A stretch of DNA of 64,000 nt, from positions 130,266-194,265 of the forward strand of contig NW_021940927.1 of the NCBI RefSeq assembly GCF_004337985.1, written 5' to 3'. Under the pieces are notes generated by a model. That model saw only the letters and a program-made list of their open reading frames with translations, was not told where the DNA came from and did no database searches. This stretch comes from Pyricularia pennisetigena (taxonomy: Eukaryota; Ascomycota; Sordariomycetes; Magnaporthales; Pyriculariaceae). Below are positions 31,452-40,977 of this stretch, piece after piece. How positions within the stretch are numbered: position 1 is the stretch's first letter; the number at the start of each line of letters is the position of its first letter. A program made the translations under genes and the position numbers.

Positions 31452-33160
31452 ATCAATCGATGGGTTGCTTCCAAGTTTGTCACATCAGCGGGGCAAGGTT
31501 CGGCAGCCGCTGCGTCCTCCTCCATTTCGGCTGCCCAAACGATTTCGTCGTACACGCGTTCCTGTTCAGCCTGCAGGAAGTTGCGGATGTCCGCCCCTGC
31601 CGCCTCGCATGGCCGCGCTCTTTTATTTGAAATGCTCGATCGGGAGCTCGAGGTTTGCGAATGCTGCGATGAGGTGCTTAGGAGCGGAATTGCAGGTGCT
31701 GGTTCTCGGCGGGCCGCCTCAGCCCGGTCGTTGATAATCGCGGCACGGTTGGCACGTCCGATTCTGCGAATCCCCTTTAGTTTACGCTGTGAAGGTCGTT
31801 CAAGCTTCCCATTTACCACCAAAGGTCGGGCAGGGCAGTTCTCATGTCCGGATGGGAAATGGCCGTGGCAATTAACGCATTTGGGGGCTGCCTTGCACGG
31901 CTTTTCCTCTGTCGCATGTTTTGCTTCACCACATATGCCGCAACGCGCTTGCCGTACGCAGCGACGTATCTCGCAATATCCCTGGCAGCCATCGTGGTGG
32001 TGTGTAATTTTGCGTGGTTTTTCAACCTTCCGCGCACGTTTCGACACTCCAAAAAGCTGAAAAGGCTTTACGGGTTGAAGGAAAGACACTATCCACGTGC
32101 CCTCAGCCGTATGCGGGTCGTAACCATGTTTGGACATATGCCAGTCAACTGGCTGCTGGCCTGCTGCCACGGTAATCTCCTCCTGGATTACATCATGTAC
32201 GTCCTTTCTTCCGTCCAGGCAATTGAGCGTTCGGGGCACTCCAGAGACGGCGTATGTGTGCCAGGTTGTCGGGACAGTGACTTCCCGCGCGTCCAATGCG
32301 TCCATAATGGCCTTAACTACGTTGGGGCTGAGGAGTTTTTGCCGTGTTTCCTCAGAGGCCACCGTAACACCCCAGCCCGTGGGGATGCGCTTGGCGTTTG
32401 GGATTTCACTGTGTGGCACTGAAACCAATTCGGCCAATTTGGTCGTTACCGCGTATGGCTCCCTCGTCACCATCCGCAGTTTGTCATTTACGCGGATCAG
32501 GATGCGGTTGGACGGTTGTTCTGTCAAACGTTTCGGGGCTTGGGAGCGGTCCCGGCCCGATTGGGAGGGAGCTGCGGAGCTGTCAGGTGCATTGCCGGGC
32601 GTCGTACGTATCGGGTACGAGCGCGTGGCCGGGGTTAAAATTCGCGTTGGGGCCGCCGCTGGAGGCGTGGCGGCTCGCTCGGCCCATGTGACCGATTTGT
32701 TAGTGGGCGTGCCTCTGCCTTTAAAGGCCGACGACGCCGTGCCCGTCCTTGTAATTAAGATGCTGCGCCTTTCGCTGGAACTGGTCGGCGAACGCGACGG
32801 GGAGCGCGAACGCTCTTTTTCAGGGAGGGTGCGACTGAGGAACCAGCCGCTGATCACATCGTCAAGTTCAAGAACAATTCTCCTAAGCGCGGCGTCCTCC
32901 GGGGCCTGTAAACTTTCGAGCTTGGCTGCAAAGACCTTTTCGAGCCAGCTGCCGACTGTTTCCACGTTTTCCAACTCCTGCTGCAGTGTTTTGATGGCCA
33001 GGGCCGGGAGGCTGGAGTACCTTCCGCGGCCGGCCGGCTCGGGCGCGTTAGCGGTGCGCGTGTCGAGAGATACGTGTTCCGACTCGGCCTGGCCCTGCGG
33101 CAAAGCCTGCGGCGTGCTCTGCGGGCGCGCGCGGCGGTTTGAGACCTCTGGTGAGGCCAT
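31448..33160 (-). CDS. LINE ORF1: RNA-binding gag-like protein
   Basis: 570 residues. The Ser/Arg-rich N-terminus (RSRSPSRSPTSSSERRS near residue 120) precedes a central fold. A cysteine-rich zinc-knuckle region near residue 410-455 includes CGICGEAKHATEEKPC and CVNCHGHFPSGHENC. ORF1 proteins of Tad/I-type LINEs coat the element RNA. The stop overlaps the ORF2 start (ATGA). The 5' part is duplicated at 4220, which supports the start chosen at 33160. Confidence 0.9.
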   Translation of the reverse strand: MASPEVSNRRARPQSTPQALPQGQAESEHVSLDTRTANAPEPAGRGRYSSLPALAIKTLQQELENVETVGSWLEKVFAAKLESLQAPEDAALRRIVLELDDVISGWFLSRTLPEKERSRSPSRSPTSSSERRSILITRTGTASSAFKGRGTPTNKSVTWAERAATPPAAAPTRILTPATRSYPIRTTPGNAPDSSAAPSQSGRDRSQAPKRLTEQPSNRILIRVNDKLRMVTREPYAVTTKLAELVSVPHSEIPNAKRIPTGWGVTVASEETRQKLLSPNVVKAIMDALDAREVTVPTTWHTYAVSGVPRTLNCLDGRKDVHDVIQEEITVAAGQQPVDWHMSKHGYDPHTAEGTWIVSFLQPVKPFQLFGVSKRARKVEKPRKITHHHDGCQGYCEIRRCVRQARCGICGEAKHATEEKPCKAAPKCVNCHGHFPSGHENCPARPLVVNGKLERPSQRKLKGIRRIGRANRAAIINDRAEAARREPAPAIPLLSTSSQHSQTSSSRSSISNKRARPCEAAGADIRNFLQAEQERVYDEIVWAAEMEEDAAAAEPCPADVTNLEATHRLI

Positions 33161-33248
33161 GACGACCGGCGCCCGGAGAGCGAAAATTCTTCAGCTGTGT
33201 TTGGGTGTGAATCGCTAACAAAGGTGGGTCTGACCCATGAATGGTGGA

Positions 33249-33806
33249 TTTGAGCGCGTGGGCCTCAGTAAGAAACTCAAGATAAGAAATCTGGACATGC
33301 GTACAGCTACAAAGCGAAAGCACTCGGGTGGCCACAGATACAAAGATAGCCAGGGCGGAGGCGGACTCCCAGTTTTGATTTATTCGCCTTGTGGCTAACT
33401 GAAGCTGGCCCACCAATTTGGCACAGAACTCGGCACAATCAAGAACCGAGTGAGCCTGCCGTAGTGGCATCGATTTATCATCGTTGGAGGGACCGGTTTG
33501 ATGCATGGCCTGTAACACGATCAAGCTCGTCTCCTCTCTTCGGAAGTTAACGATGGGTATCGCCAGCTGCAGGAGAATGTTTTGCCACTGAATGATGTGG
33601 CCCGAAGGAATCGAGCACAGACCCTTATATTCCTCTACCGACAGGTGAGACGGGCATTCGGCTTGGTTCGCGATGGCAGAGTTTGGAGCAAGCCCGGCAG
33701 GGCATGTGCTGGGCCGGTAGATATATTTTTCAAGCATCTGGGAATTGTATGGGAGTGTGAGTGTGCATTGGTGCGGCACATCTTCTGTGATGACTCTCTT
33801 GGTCAA
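33249..33806 (-). pseudogene. fragment of a DUF6606/DUF3638-type large fungal protein gene
   Basis: An open frame of about 185 residues runs into the LINE 5' end. LSVEEYKGLCSIPSGHIIQW, QNILLQLAIPIVNF, INQNWESASALAIFVSVATR and YLEFLTEAHAL recall an internal part of the very large fungal DUF6606/DUF3638 proteins (putative ubiquitin-system proteins of over 3,000 residues). The sequence upstream of PSHLSVEEY does not fit the family. The piece is thus broken on both sides, with the LINE at one edge. The family call comes from recall of these local motifs. Confidence 0.5.
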
Positions 33807-33891
33807 ATCGAGACGCCTCGCACTTAATTACATCAGTGGATTGGAGCAAAGCCGTCATGCCAGCGTTCAACAGTGTAAGCAAGCCAGATGA

Positions 33892-34425
33892 CTAGCACCA
33901 GCTGTCATAAACTCTGTTGTACCTTCCATGCCCTCTACCATGTCCCCCTCGGCCTCGACCCCGGCCACCGCGACCACCCAGCCCTCTTTCAAACCCATCA
34001 TGCCTACCTTGATGGTACAAGTCCCTTGTTCGACCACCGGGCCAGCGAATCCGATCAGTTGATCTCCGATCATCGGAATCAGCAAAGCGTACTTGCAGCC
34101 CTGAGAAGGGCTTAGCCGGGACGAATTGAAGTGGCTTGAGGCAAGACATATCGACCGCGTCCGAGGAGAGAAGGTTGAATGCCTTAGCTGCATTCTCCGT
34201 CGTTTCGAATACAAGTGTAACTGAGTTCTTGCTCTGCCACTGAACATCAAAGTGGATGTCCAGTTCTAGATCGTTGAAGTAGATTGGGACTTGGTGTATG
34301 TTCAGCCCACGAAGAACGATTCTGTGCGAAAGTTCCAACGCATTCGCCTCGGGTTTGCAGCTTTCGATTTCGCCCTGATGCAGTTGTTGAGAGACTATCT
34401 TGCCATTGGGAAAAGGCAGTTTCAT
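33892..34425 (-). CDS. RRM-like protein with RGG box
   Basis: 177 residues. The middle part (RIVLRGLNIHQVPIYF, then DVQWQSKNSVTLVFETTENA, AKAFNLLSSDAV) has the beta-alpha-beta pattern of an RRM-like fold. It recalls the nuclear cap-binding subunit NCBP3 family, which I cannot confirm. The C-terminus is a glycine-arginine box (GLGGRGGRGRGRGGHGRG), typical of RNA-binding proteins and a target of arginine methylation. No intron is needed. It is upstream of, and on the same strand as, the DUF6606-type fragment. Confidence 0.55.
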   Translation of the reverse strand: MKLPFPNGKIVSQQLHQGEIESCKPEANALELSHRIVLRGLNIHQVPIYFNDLELDIHFDVQWQSKNSVTLVFETTENAAKAFNLLSSDAVDMSCLKPLQFVPAKPFSGLQVRFADSDDRRSTDRIRWPGGRTRDLYHQGRHDGFERGLGGRGGRGRGRGGHGRGHGRYNRVYDSWC

Positions 34426-36239
34426 ACCTCGTCGCCAAACTCGTGGTTAGACACCCAGTCCATTGCGTAAATGATTCAAAGCTTAATGTGATCTTGTGCT
34501 CTAGTATGTAGCTTTCTCAATCATTGAGCTCGAGTTATGTTGGTAGACTTTTGTATAGAGTCCACGTTAGTTATACCAAATATCACAATGCGCTAGACTT
34601 CGAAAATGACTTATAATCTTGCGGCCTCTATAATCTTGACTGTCAGTTATGCCAAGCATTAGGCCATACCACTCTGAAAAGTCGGTTGTGGCTGTGGTGA
34701 CGACTGAGGTCGGGCAGGTTTCAGATTGTTCATCCAAAAATTGCGATTCGGAATTCTTTGTTACGGACGCGTGTGCATAGGAAGCTGATTTCATCTCCAC
34801 AGCGGATTAGTCAAGCTTAGGTGTCTAGAAAGCTTCAGAGTATTACGGAATTTTAAATTTTATGGATGGCTGGCTAAATGTTTGGCTTACAAACAGCAAA
34901 ATAGTTCCACATTGCACATGATGCCTGGTTGACTGTTCTAGTACCACTTTTCTCTTTTCGTTTGATGCAGATATCATGGAAGGAAACCCTAAGCGCCTCA
35001 GCCGCTGATCAGCAATTTGACTTCCGCCGTTTAGAATCAATGGTAGACCCTCCAGATAAAATGTACATTGGGATGCTTCTGTCCCATACGAGACAACATT
35101 CATCAGAGAAGAAGTCAAGATAGTCTTCCTCGCTTGGGCTGCCTACCAATATGTGCACCGCTTGGTTCTGATCTTTTCCGGTGATCTACGATTCTAAATC
35201 CTGCCTCTATTTGCTGGCTACTTCCAAGTCTTTGCAGTAGTTAAGTGGAGAGCTGCTTATATCACAACCGTCGTTTCGATTTTTGTACAATGTGACCCTA
35301 AATGATTTGGTTCTACTAGAAACACGAACACTGGTCTGGGACAAGTGGCATCCATCCGCAGAAATAGTACGTTGTTGCTGAAAGGCTGGTGGCATATTCG
35401 AAAGCTTGTTGAGGATTCCCTTAGTTGCATTATGAAGGCGTCTAAGGTTTTAGTATGAGCTCTTAGTCCAAAAAATTGGACGAGGCTCAGTCAGTTTATT
35501 TCACGCTAATGAAGTGGGGCTCCCAGCCATACTCTTCGTTTCTCCATCTTTGAATCCCATGCACCTTGCTCAATTTGCTCAATTTGTAGAGTGTTCGCAC
35601 CCCTCTATTTCAACTATCGCCCCACTTCATGCTGTTAGCGCCCTTACTCAGCAGCAACCGCTGCGCAATGCTGATGGTTTCGTAGATTTTGCTGCACGTA
35701 CTAGCAGATACGTACCGACACTTCTTCATTCAATCTGCAATACGCGACGCGTTCATTGCGTTGACCAGACGTGGCGATTTGGCCTGCGAAAGCGGATCTT
35801 GCACATGCTTGGTTGCTCTAGTGGGTTCTGGTTTCTCGATCTGGCGCACCACAGCGATGGGCGAACATCGCTGTGTTAAAATCATCTTTGCCTTCGCTTT
35901 CAAAAACAATTGCATAATTCCGAATCCAGGTTAAGCGGCAACATTAACAGCTGTTTGTAAATTATTTGTTGCAGCATCTCATTTATTGCAGAATTGTTGT
36001 TCCGAATGAAGAAGACAGTGAGTTTGTGCTAGATCAAAAACCTCTGGGCTGCTTCATCCGGCGCACGGGCCATACGTAACTGGAGCAACCACCCAAAAGT
36101 TGGGGCAACACCAGTTAACTCGCCTCTTCATTCGGGATCAATCGTCAATTCCAACACCATACCGAACTACACGAAGAAGCGCAATGAGCCCATGCACCGG
36201 CCACTGAAACCTCTGAACCATCTCGTCGTTCCCATATAA
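34426..36239. other. intergenic, one shared repeat
   Basis: No gene recognised. The frame 35514-35879 is open but partly made of a dispersed repeat (35652-35712). Confidence 0.4.
35652..35712 (+). repeat. dispersed repeat copy 1
   Basis: About 58 bp beginning CAGCAACCGCT and ending AGCAGAT, roughly 90% identical to 51771-51828. The flanks do not match. Confidence 0.75.
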
Positions 36240-37629
36240 TATGGAAGGCTCGTGATATTTTTGCTTGGCTCTCTGTCCAGCACGATACTCTTCCGCCGCC
36301 TCAGATCCGCAAACGCAAACGCACTCAGGGTCTCCAGACTCCGCCGCCAGACAGCACCAGCTCCATTGGCACGATGGATACGCCAGCAAAACGCGCTGCC
36401 ACGCATATCGACGAAGATCAGGAGACTCCACGGGCTTCACGATCATATCCGGCAGGAGGATCGTTACCCTCGACATCCTCAAGAACGAGCCAACGCAGTC
36501 GCGTGTCTCCGTCCAAAAGAAGGAGGGAGGTGGAATCCATGGAGAGGTTGTCCTTACGCACCAGGTCTTTTTCCACGAAGAAGCCTAATGATCTCCCAGA
36601 GGCTTTGAAGACTACTCCGCGATCTCACGCAGGCCAGTAAAGGAAGACGCATCATTTCTTGGTCCCGGCGTAAGGAGATTCCCTGTACAGAGGACAGCAT
36701 CGAAGATTGGCATTTCCTTCCTTGCGATTCAGAAGAAGCCGAGTCCCCATCCTTTAAAGATGTCTGTAAGATTCAAAAAAGGGCTGGTAAATATGCCGAA
36801 GCGTCTTATGACGAAGCGGCTTGGACCGCGGGGGTTGTTTTCCCCCTGGTTGAATTAGCGATACCCGATGACGAACAGCTAGTTCGGGTGCCTTGGTAAT
36901 TAATTACTGCCTGCTTCCCTTCTGCCTTTTGAGAAGTTTTGAAATCGAGACTAACTTTCGGTATCCGCCGTTCATAGTACGTCGGCGAGAGTTGTTGATA
37001 GGGATTTGCTGCCTCCAGCCTACGCCTGCAGCAAGATGGTTGACGTTTGCCTTGCGATCGACCCATCGTGGACCCTACAAAGCAACGAAGTTACCTCCCC
37101 TTCCACTGCCACAACAACCTCAGGCGTCGACTCCAACATCGATAACGGAGCAAGAGTAGCAGATTCCCTACGCATGATACAAAGGCATCAGCCTTTCAAG
37201 ACTGTTAACCACACGGACTACCAACCTTTATCAGAATACCACATCGCGCTGAGTATCGAAATCAAGCGTCCGAGCGGCGATAGCGAAGAGGCCCAAAGGC
37301 AGCTGGCTGTTTGGCAATACGCACATTGGAACATGCTGCAGCTCTTGGCCTCAACCAAGATTGACGGTCATCTCTCAACGTTGGAAGGACTATCCTTTCT
37401 TCCAGGTATTTACATTGTCGGACACAAGTGGGAATTTTCGGCAACAATTCGCAATAATACTGGGGAAGTGGTTCAGTGGATAGACTGCCCTCTGGGCAGC
37501 ACAGAAACTGCTCACGGCATTTATGCCATTATTTGGGGGCTGCGTCGCATCGCCCAGTACCTTACCCAGGTGTATTGTCCGTGGTTTCAAAGAAACATAC
37601 TGCGTTTGGCAAATGTACCTGGCTTGTAA
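36240..37629 (+). pseudogene. PD-(D/E)XK_12 nuclease-like protein with broken frame
   Basis: Three frames together resemble the fungal PDDEXK_12 family. Segment 1 (about 36245-36600) has IFAWLSVQHD, then TPAKRAATHIDEDQETP, then a Ser/Arg-rich stretch and LPEALKT. Segment 2 (about 36600-36898) has LRDLTQASKGRRII and SYDEAAWTAGVVFPLVELAI. Segment 3 (about 36965-37629) has SARVVDRDLLP, KMVDVCLAIDPSW, VNHTDYQPL and the E-x-K pair of the nuclease fold in LSIEIKRPSG (37252-37275), then FLPGIYIVGHKWEFSA. At least two frame changes and a stop (36898) separate them, and no clear start is visible. Introns could explain one change but not all. Confidence 0.65.
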
Positions 37630-38199
37630 AATTAGCATCTAATGACAGTTAATGACGAAGTTGATCATCAGCTTCGTTTACAAGCATTGCGAATTAAAGA
37701 GTTCATGCCGCAAGCCCATGTCAATTCTATGCTTTACTAGCCCAGTGAATCTTTTCCATCTTTACCATCACCTGTACCCGCTAATATAGACTGCTTAAAT
37801 GTACCCTTTTGAGTGCCTCTGGCCGCCTATCTAGCCAAATTCTCCAAACATGATTCTGCCTCAGGATTTAGCGCGGCACGAGGAGGGCAAGGGCCGAATC
37901 ATATGACAGCAGATCATGGGCCAGCTGATCATCTTGCGCAACCGAGCACTTATCGATTAGCGATACAACCTCCGACGCGTCACCACCGACGCGCCACAAG
38001 CTATGCCCCCAGATCCTCAATCAGTTCGATCGTGTTTCGTCCGTGCACGAGGCCCACCCGGCCAATCACGCCGCTCGCCTCAATCTATTCGACTTGGAGA
38101 ATGTGGGAAGCCATGAGAAAATATAGTTTGTGCAGAGATCAGCGGAAACTAAATGCCCATTGCATCCAAGTCTCTAAACTAGCTATTCCATATTCTGTT
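37630..38199. other. intergenic, nothing recognised
   Basis: The frame 37813-38211 is open but without motif. Confidence 0.35.
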
Positions 38200-38616
38200 T
38201 CAGTCGATTGAAAGCGATGAAGAACTTATGTTCGAGGTTTGACATCCACTGAAGTTTGTAACCGTACCCTTTGCCAATTCCAATTCTGCCAAAACATGTT
38301 TGAGCAAAGTCTCAGATTTCTCTATGCCTTCTCTTATCTCTAATAGGATAATTTCAAGGGTTTTAATGTCTTTCTTGCACTGACAGTCACAGCTACCGTA
38401 AAGATGGCTTAGGGACATTTCCGACATCTCATTGTCGGAGCAAAGTTCATCTGGAACAACGAAGTCAACGAGACTCCCGGTGGTATCCGAGTCATCAGAA
38501 CTGATCTCCTTTACTTCGTTGATCGACATGTTCGCATAGTCCATCGAACTACGCAGAGAGTTGACCGGATTTTGACGGCGAAAAGGAGGAATTTTTACCG
38601 AGTATACTTTAAACAA
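38200..38616 (-). CDS. small acidic hypothetical protein
   Basis: 138 residues. A basic start (VKIPPFRRQNPVNSLRSSM) is followed by an acidic Ser/Asp-rich part (VKEISSDDSDTTGSLVDFVV) and a helical segment with heptads (IKTLEIILLEIREGIEKSE, LLKHVLAELELAK). Two nearby cysteines (CDCQC) are present. No family is recognised. It lies at the edge of the AT-rich island and could be a decayed larger gene. Confidence 0.4.
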   Translation of the reverse strand: MFKVYSVKIPPFRRQNPVNSLRSSMDYANMSINEVKEISSDDSDTTGSLVDFVVPDELCSDNEMSEMSLSHLYGSCDCQCKKDIKTLEIILLEIREGIEKSETLLKHVLAELELAKGTVTNFSGCQTSNISSSSLSID

Positions 38617-39166
38617 ATGGAGATTTGACGCAGTACATATTCAGGCTCCGGCTTCTCATGACAACCTTATGTCCAATTCCCAAATAGAAAGTAGCATAAA
38701 ATTGCTAGTAATCAGCTCTAGAGCGACTGCCAAGTTTGAATTAATAAACCGTATATAAAAAACTTTGGATTCATAAAAAAGGCCTACCAATTCCTATTTT
38801 TAACGATGTTTTCTTTTTTCAATATTTTGCATAATGGTGGAATAATAAGGAATATCGGTCGCAAAGACATCGAAAATGCCGCTGTAAACGGCGAAAATCA
38901 ACAAATTGTCCTCAAACCTAAACCAAACCGATTTTTAAATGGACCCACAGGTATATTGCACAACCGCAATTAAGCCACGAAATGGAGCGAAGCGAACAAA
39001 GTGGATTAATTGTGGAGTTCTAGGCTTCAGGGATAAGCCCTGAGACTAGTTTAACAATATATTAATAACATGAATATATTATGTTTAGTGTTGGGGGTTT
39101 ATAATATAATATAAGTGGCTTATTCGCCCTGCATATATTTTTGGTTAAATATGAAATAATATTTAT
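38617..39166. other. AT-rich intergenic start of the transposon island
   Basis: Strongly AT-rich, without ORFs. Its base composition is unlike the host genes on either side and is what C-to-T mutation of old repeats would leave. Confidence 0.5.
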
Positions 39167-39374
39167 TGTGAGGATCAGGCCCCTAGACCTACCCTCAGAA
39201 TCACGACTCGGCTCCACACCGAGCCAGGGATCGGACAAGGATCCACTACCTCCGGATTTAAGCGCGTCTCTTGAGCGCGTCGTCCATTGTAATTTCTCTC
39301 TTCTCTTCAGTTTAGAATTTTCGTCGATAGCGCCTAATATACTGAGGTTCTCCAATGTATGCCTGGCCGTGACA
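39167..39374 (+). repeat. solo LTR of family A
   Basis: 208 bp from TGTGAGGATCAGGCCCC to GGCCGTGACA. Nearly identical, in reverse orientation, to both LTRs of the chromovirus (40978-41185, 46868-47075). Two bases separate it from an LTR of family B. Confidence 0.93.
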
Positions 39375-39376
39375 GG

Positions 39377-39585
39377 TGTTACGGAGTGGCGTGCCTAGGC
39401 GACTGCCAACCGTGACTCCACCCCACGTGACAAGGCGCCAGGGTGAGTTTGTTATTTGCTCGCTTAGGCGCGTGTACGCGATTGGCACTGCGTGCCTTTC
39501 TTCTTCCTTTACACTTAGCTTTAGATCTTCGAATAGAATCGCCCCTATATTGCAGCCTTGTCTCTTTGGGATCGCTTTCGTGACA
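39377..39585 (+). repeat. solo LTR of family B
   Basis: 209 bp from TGTTACGGAGTGGCG to CGCTTTCGTGACA. The same sequence lies reversed at 47323-47531 with one difference seen. No internal region of this family is in the window. Confidence 0.9.
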
Positions 39586-40074
39586 CCGGCCCACCTCTCT
39601 GGTCTTAACACAATGGTGCCCCCAGTCAGCGGATATTCACCAAAATAAGTGAATATTTAATTAAAAAAAGCAAAGCGCAAACTTATAAAAAAAACATTAA
39701 CATTTCAAGTGAAGATAATTAAAGAAAAGGTAAATTGAAAGGCATAATAATTTCGTAAAAAGCGGTCTAATAAAATCTTTTTTACAAGATTGCGTCTTTA
39801 TATAAATAGTAAATTATGCATTTGAATTTTTTCGTTTCTATTAACAGAACTGTTTTTAAACAAGGTAATTAAATTGAATTTTGCACCTTTACGCGGACTT
39901 ATGCAAACCGAAATCCGTAGGAAATGCTATTAATCATATAATATAAAAACCTCAACTTCTTGTACACTACTTCGTGATATGTCCATTGCTATTCATCCTT
40001 TTTATTATAAAGCCAAAGAATTGAATTCAGCTTTAGTATACCAAGATCCCCTTGTATTTTTCCAACTTATCAAA
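39586..40074. other. AT-rich upstream region of the effector gene
   Basis: Very AT-rich. ATATAATATAAAAACC at about 39936-39951 is a TATA-like element some 125-140 bp before the effector ATG. An in-frame upstream ATG at 39979 exists but would destroy the signal peptide. Confidence 0.5.
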
Positions 40075-40287
40075 ATGCAACTCTCCAAAATTACTTTCGC
40101 TATTGCATTATATGCAGTCGGAATCGCAGCACTTCCCACTCCGGCCTGCCTAAATGGCAACACTGAGGTCGCAACCATCTCCCACGTTAAACTTGAAGCC
40201 CGCAGCGACAAGACTTATCATTATTGCTCCAAATGCGGCTTCGGCAGCGATGATTCCGACGCGTATTTTAATCACAAGTGCAAGTAA
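40075..40287 (+). CDS. AVR-Pii: AVR-Pii-like zinc-finger-fold secreted effector
   Basis: 70 residues from the ATG at 40075. This start is chosen because it gives a signal peptide (residues 1 to about 19, ending GIAALPTP). Residues 40-45 are LEARSD, matching the effector motif [LI]xAR[SE][DSE]. Residues 51-67 match CxxC-x12-H (C51, C54, H67), with C69 a likely fourth zinc ligand. The residue before C51 is Tyr, where the published motif has Arg or Lys. These are the two motifs described for AVR-Pii of rice blast, also a 70-residue protein. Tyr64 and Phe65, reported contact residues for rice Exo70 proteins, are present by position. The secreted product is expected to act inside plant cells. A GTAAGT...CTAAC...TATAG intron (40289-40359) follows the stop by one base. 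It is an AT-rich gene between solo LTRs. Confidence 0.88.
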   Translation: MQLSKITFAIALYAVGIAALPTPACLNGNTEVATISHVKLEARSDKTYHYCSKCGFGSDDSDAYFNHKCK

Positions 40288-40288
40288 T

Positions 40289-40359
40289 GTAAGTTGATAT
40301 CTAAACGCATAATTTAAATCATTTTTAAAAAAATAAATTATTCTAACGTTTAATTATAG
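40289..40359 (+). other. probable 3' UTR intron of the effector gene
   Basis: Donor GTAAGT at 40289, branch-like TTCTAAC at 40341-40347, acceptor TATAG ending at 40359; 71 bp. An alternative donor GTAATG at 40284 would remove the stop codon and add about 37 residues read partly from LTR-derived sequence. Confidence 0.6.
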
Positions 40360-40432
40360 TGCATACGAATTAAACGGGATTTTTGAAGCGCGTGACGGAC
40401 AGTTATGGATTCTGGAAATTCTAAAGACCCGG

Positions 40433-40457
40433 TGTCACGGCCAGGCATACATCGGAG
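40433..40457 (-). repeat. 25-bp family A LTR terminus, inverted
   Basis: TGTCACGGCCAGGCATACAT and five more bases equal the end of LTR A in reverse orientation. It is cut off exactly where a plus-oriented LTR A starts. Confidence 0.8.
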
Positions 40458-40674
40458 TGTGAGGATCAGGCCCCCAGACCTACCCTCAGAATAACGACTC
40501 GGCTGGCTCTACCAGCCACGTGAGCCAGGGATCGACCAAGGGTCCACTCACCCCGGATTTAAAACGCGTCTCCAGCGCGCCGTCAATTGTGATTTCTCTC
40601 TTCTCTTCAGTTTAGAATTTTCGTCGATAGCGCCCAATACACTGAGATTCTCCAATGTAGGCCTGGCCGTGACA
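40458..40674 (+). repeat. solo LTR of family A, variant form
   Basis: 217 bp from TGTGAGGATCAGGCCCCC to GGCCGTGACA. It differs from the 39167 copy mainly in the middle (GCTGGCTCTACCAGCC, CGCGTCTCCAGCGCG) and is closer there to the copy at 364-550. It lies on the same strand as the LTR at 39167, with the effector gene between them. Confidence 0.88.
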
Positions 40675-40679
40675 TTAGC

Positions 40680-40977
40680 CAATTTTGCTGTTTCACGATT
40701 ATTGGAAAAAGGAATATTCTTTTTTGTTATAAAAACGCCAGATCGAAAGCATTTACAACAAATTATCTAATTTGGGTGGCGTACAACGGGGTTATGGCCG
40801 GTGAATTTGGTTAAACCACTTTTAAGCCCTTTTTTTATTAGAAAATAGCAACGCCAACGTTATAAAAGATAAAAACAACGGTTTACAAAGGGATAAAACA
40901 CCGGAAAGCCCAACCCAAAAATTAACGACCCGTTTTTACTTATTTGGAAAACCCCTAAAACGACCCGAGATATCCGA
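40680..40977 (+). mobile_element. degenerate pogo transposase fragment
   Basis: In plus orientation it follows the same region as 15240-15420 of the intact element: GGGGTTATGGCCGGTGAAT, AGAAAATAGCAACGCCAACG, ACCCCTAAAACGACCCGAGA. It has several substitutions and frame breaks. It ends exactly at the chromovirus LTR. Confidence 0.8.

Larger units (their letters stand above)
27287..33248 (-). mobile_element. apparently intact Tad1/I-type LINE (MGR583/MGL-size)
   Basis: About 5.96 kb, both ORFs open. The 5' end is set by alignment with the fragment at 4118. The 3' end on the minus strand is a GC-rich hairpin (GCCGGGCC-GAG-CCCGGC, plus 27319-27336) followed by about eight ACT triplets, the kind of short-repeat 3' tail seen in Tad-type LINEs. 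No clear target duplication was found. The size fits the rice-blast LINE MGR583/MGL, but identity to it was not tested. Confidence 0.88.

Noticed and set aside
32130..33218. A 362-codon open frame on the plus strand
   Set aside because: It is antisense to LINE ORF1, whose zinc knuckles, start and overlap with ORF2 are clear. Its openness is a codon shadow.
39979..40074. Upstream in-frame ATG giving a 102-residue effector
   Set aside because: It would bury the signal peptide internally. The 70-residue form from 40075 has a normal secretion signal and the length known for AVR-Pii.
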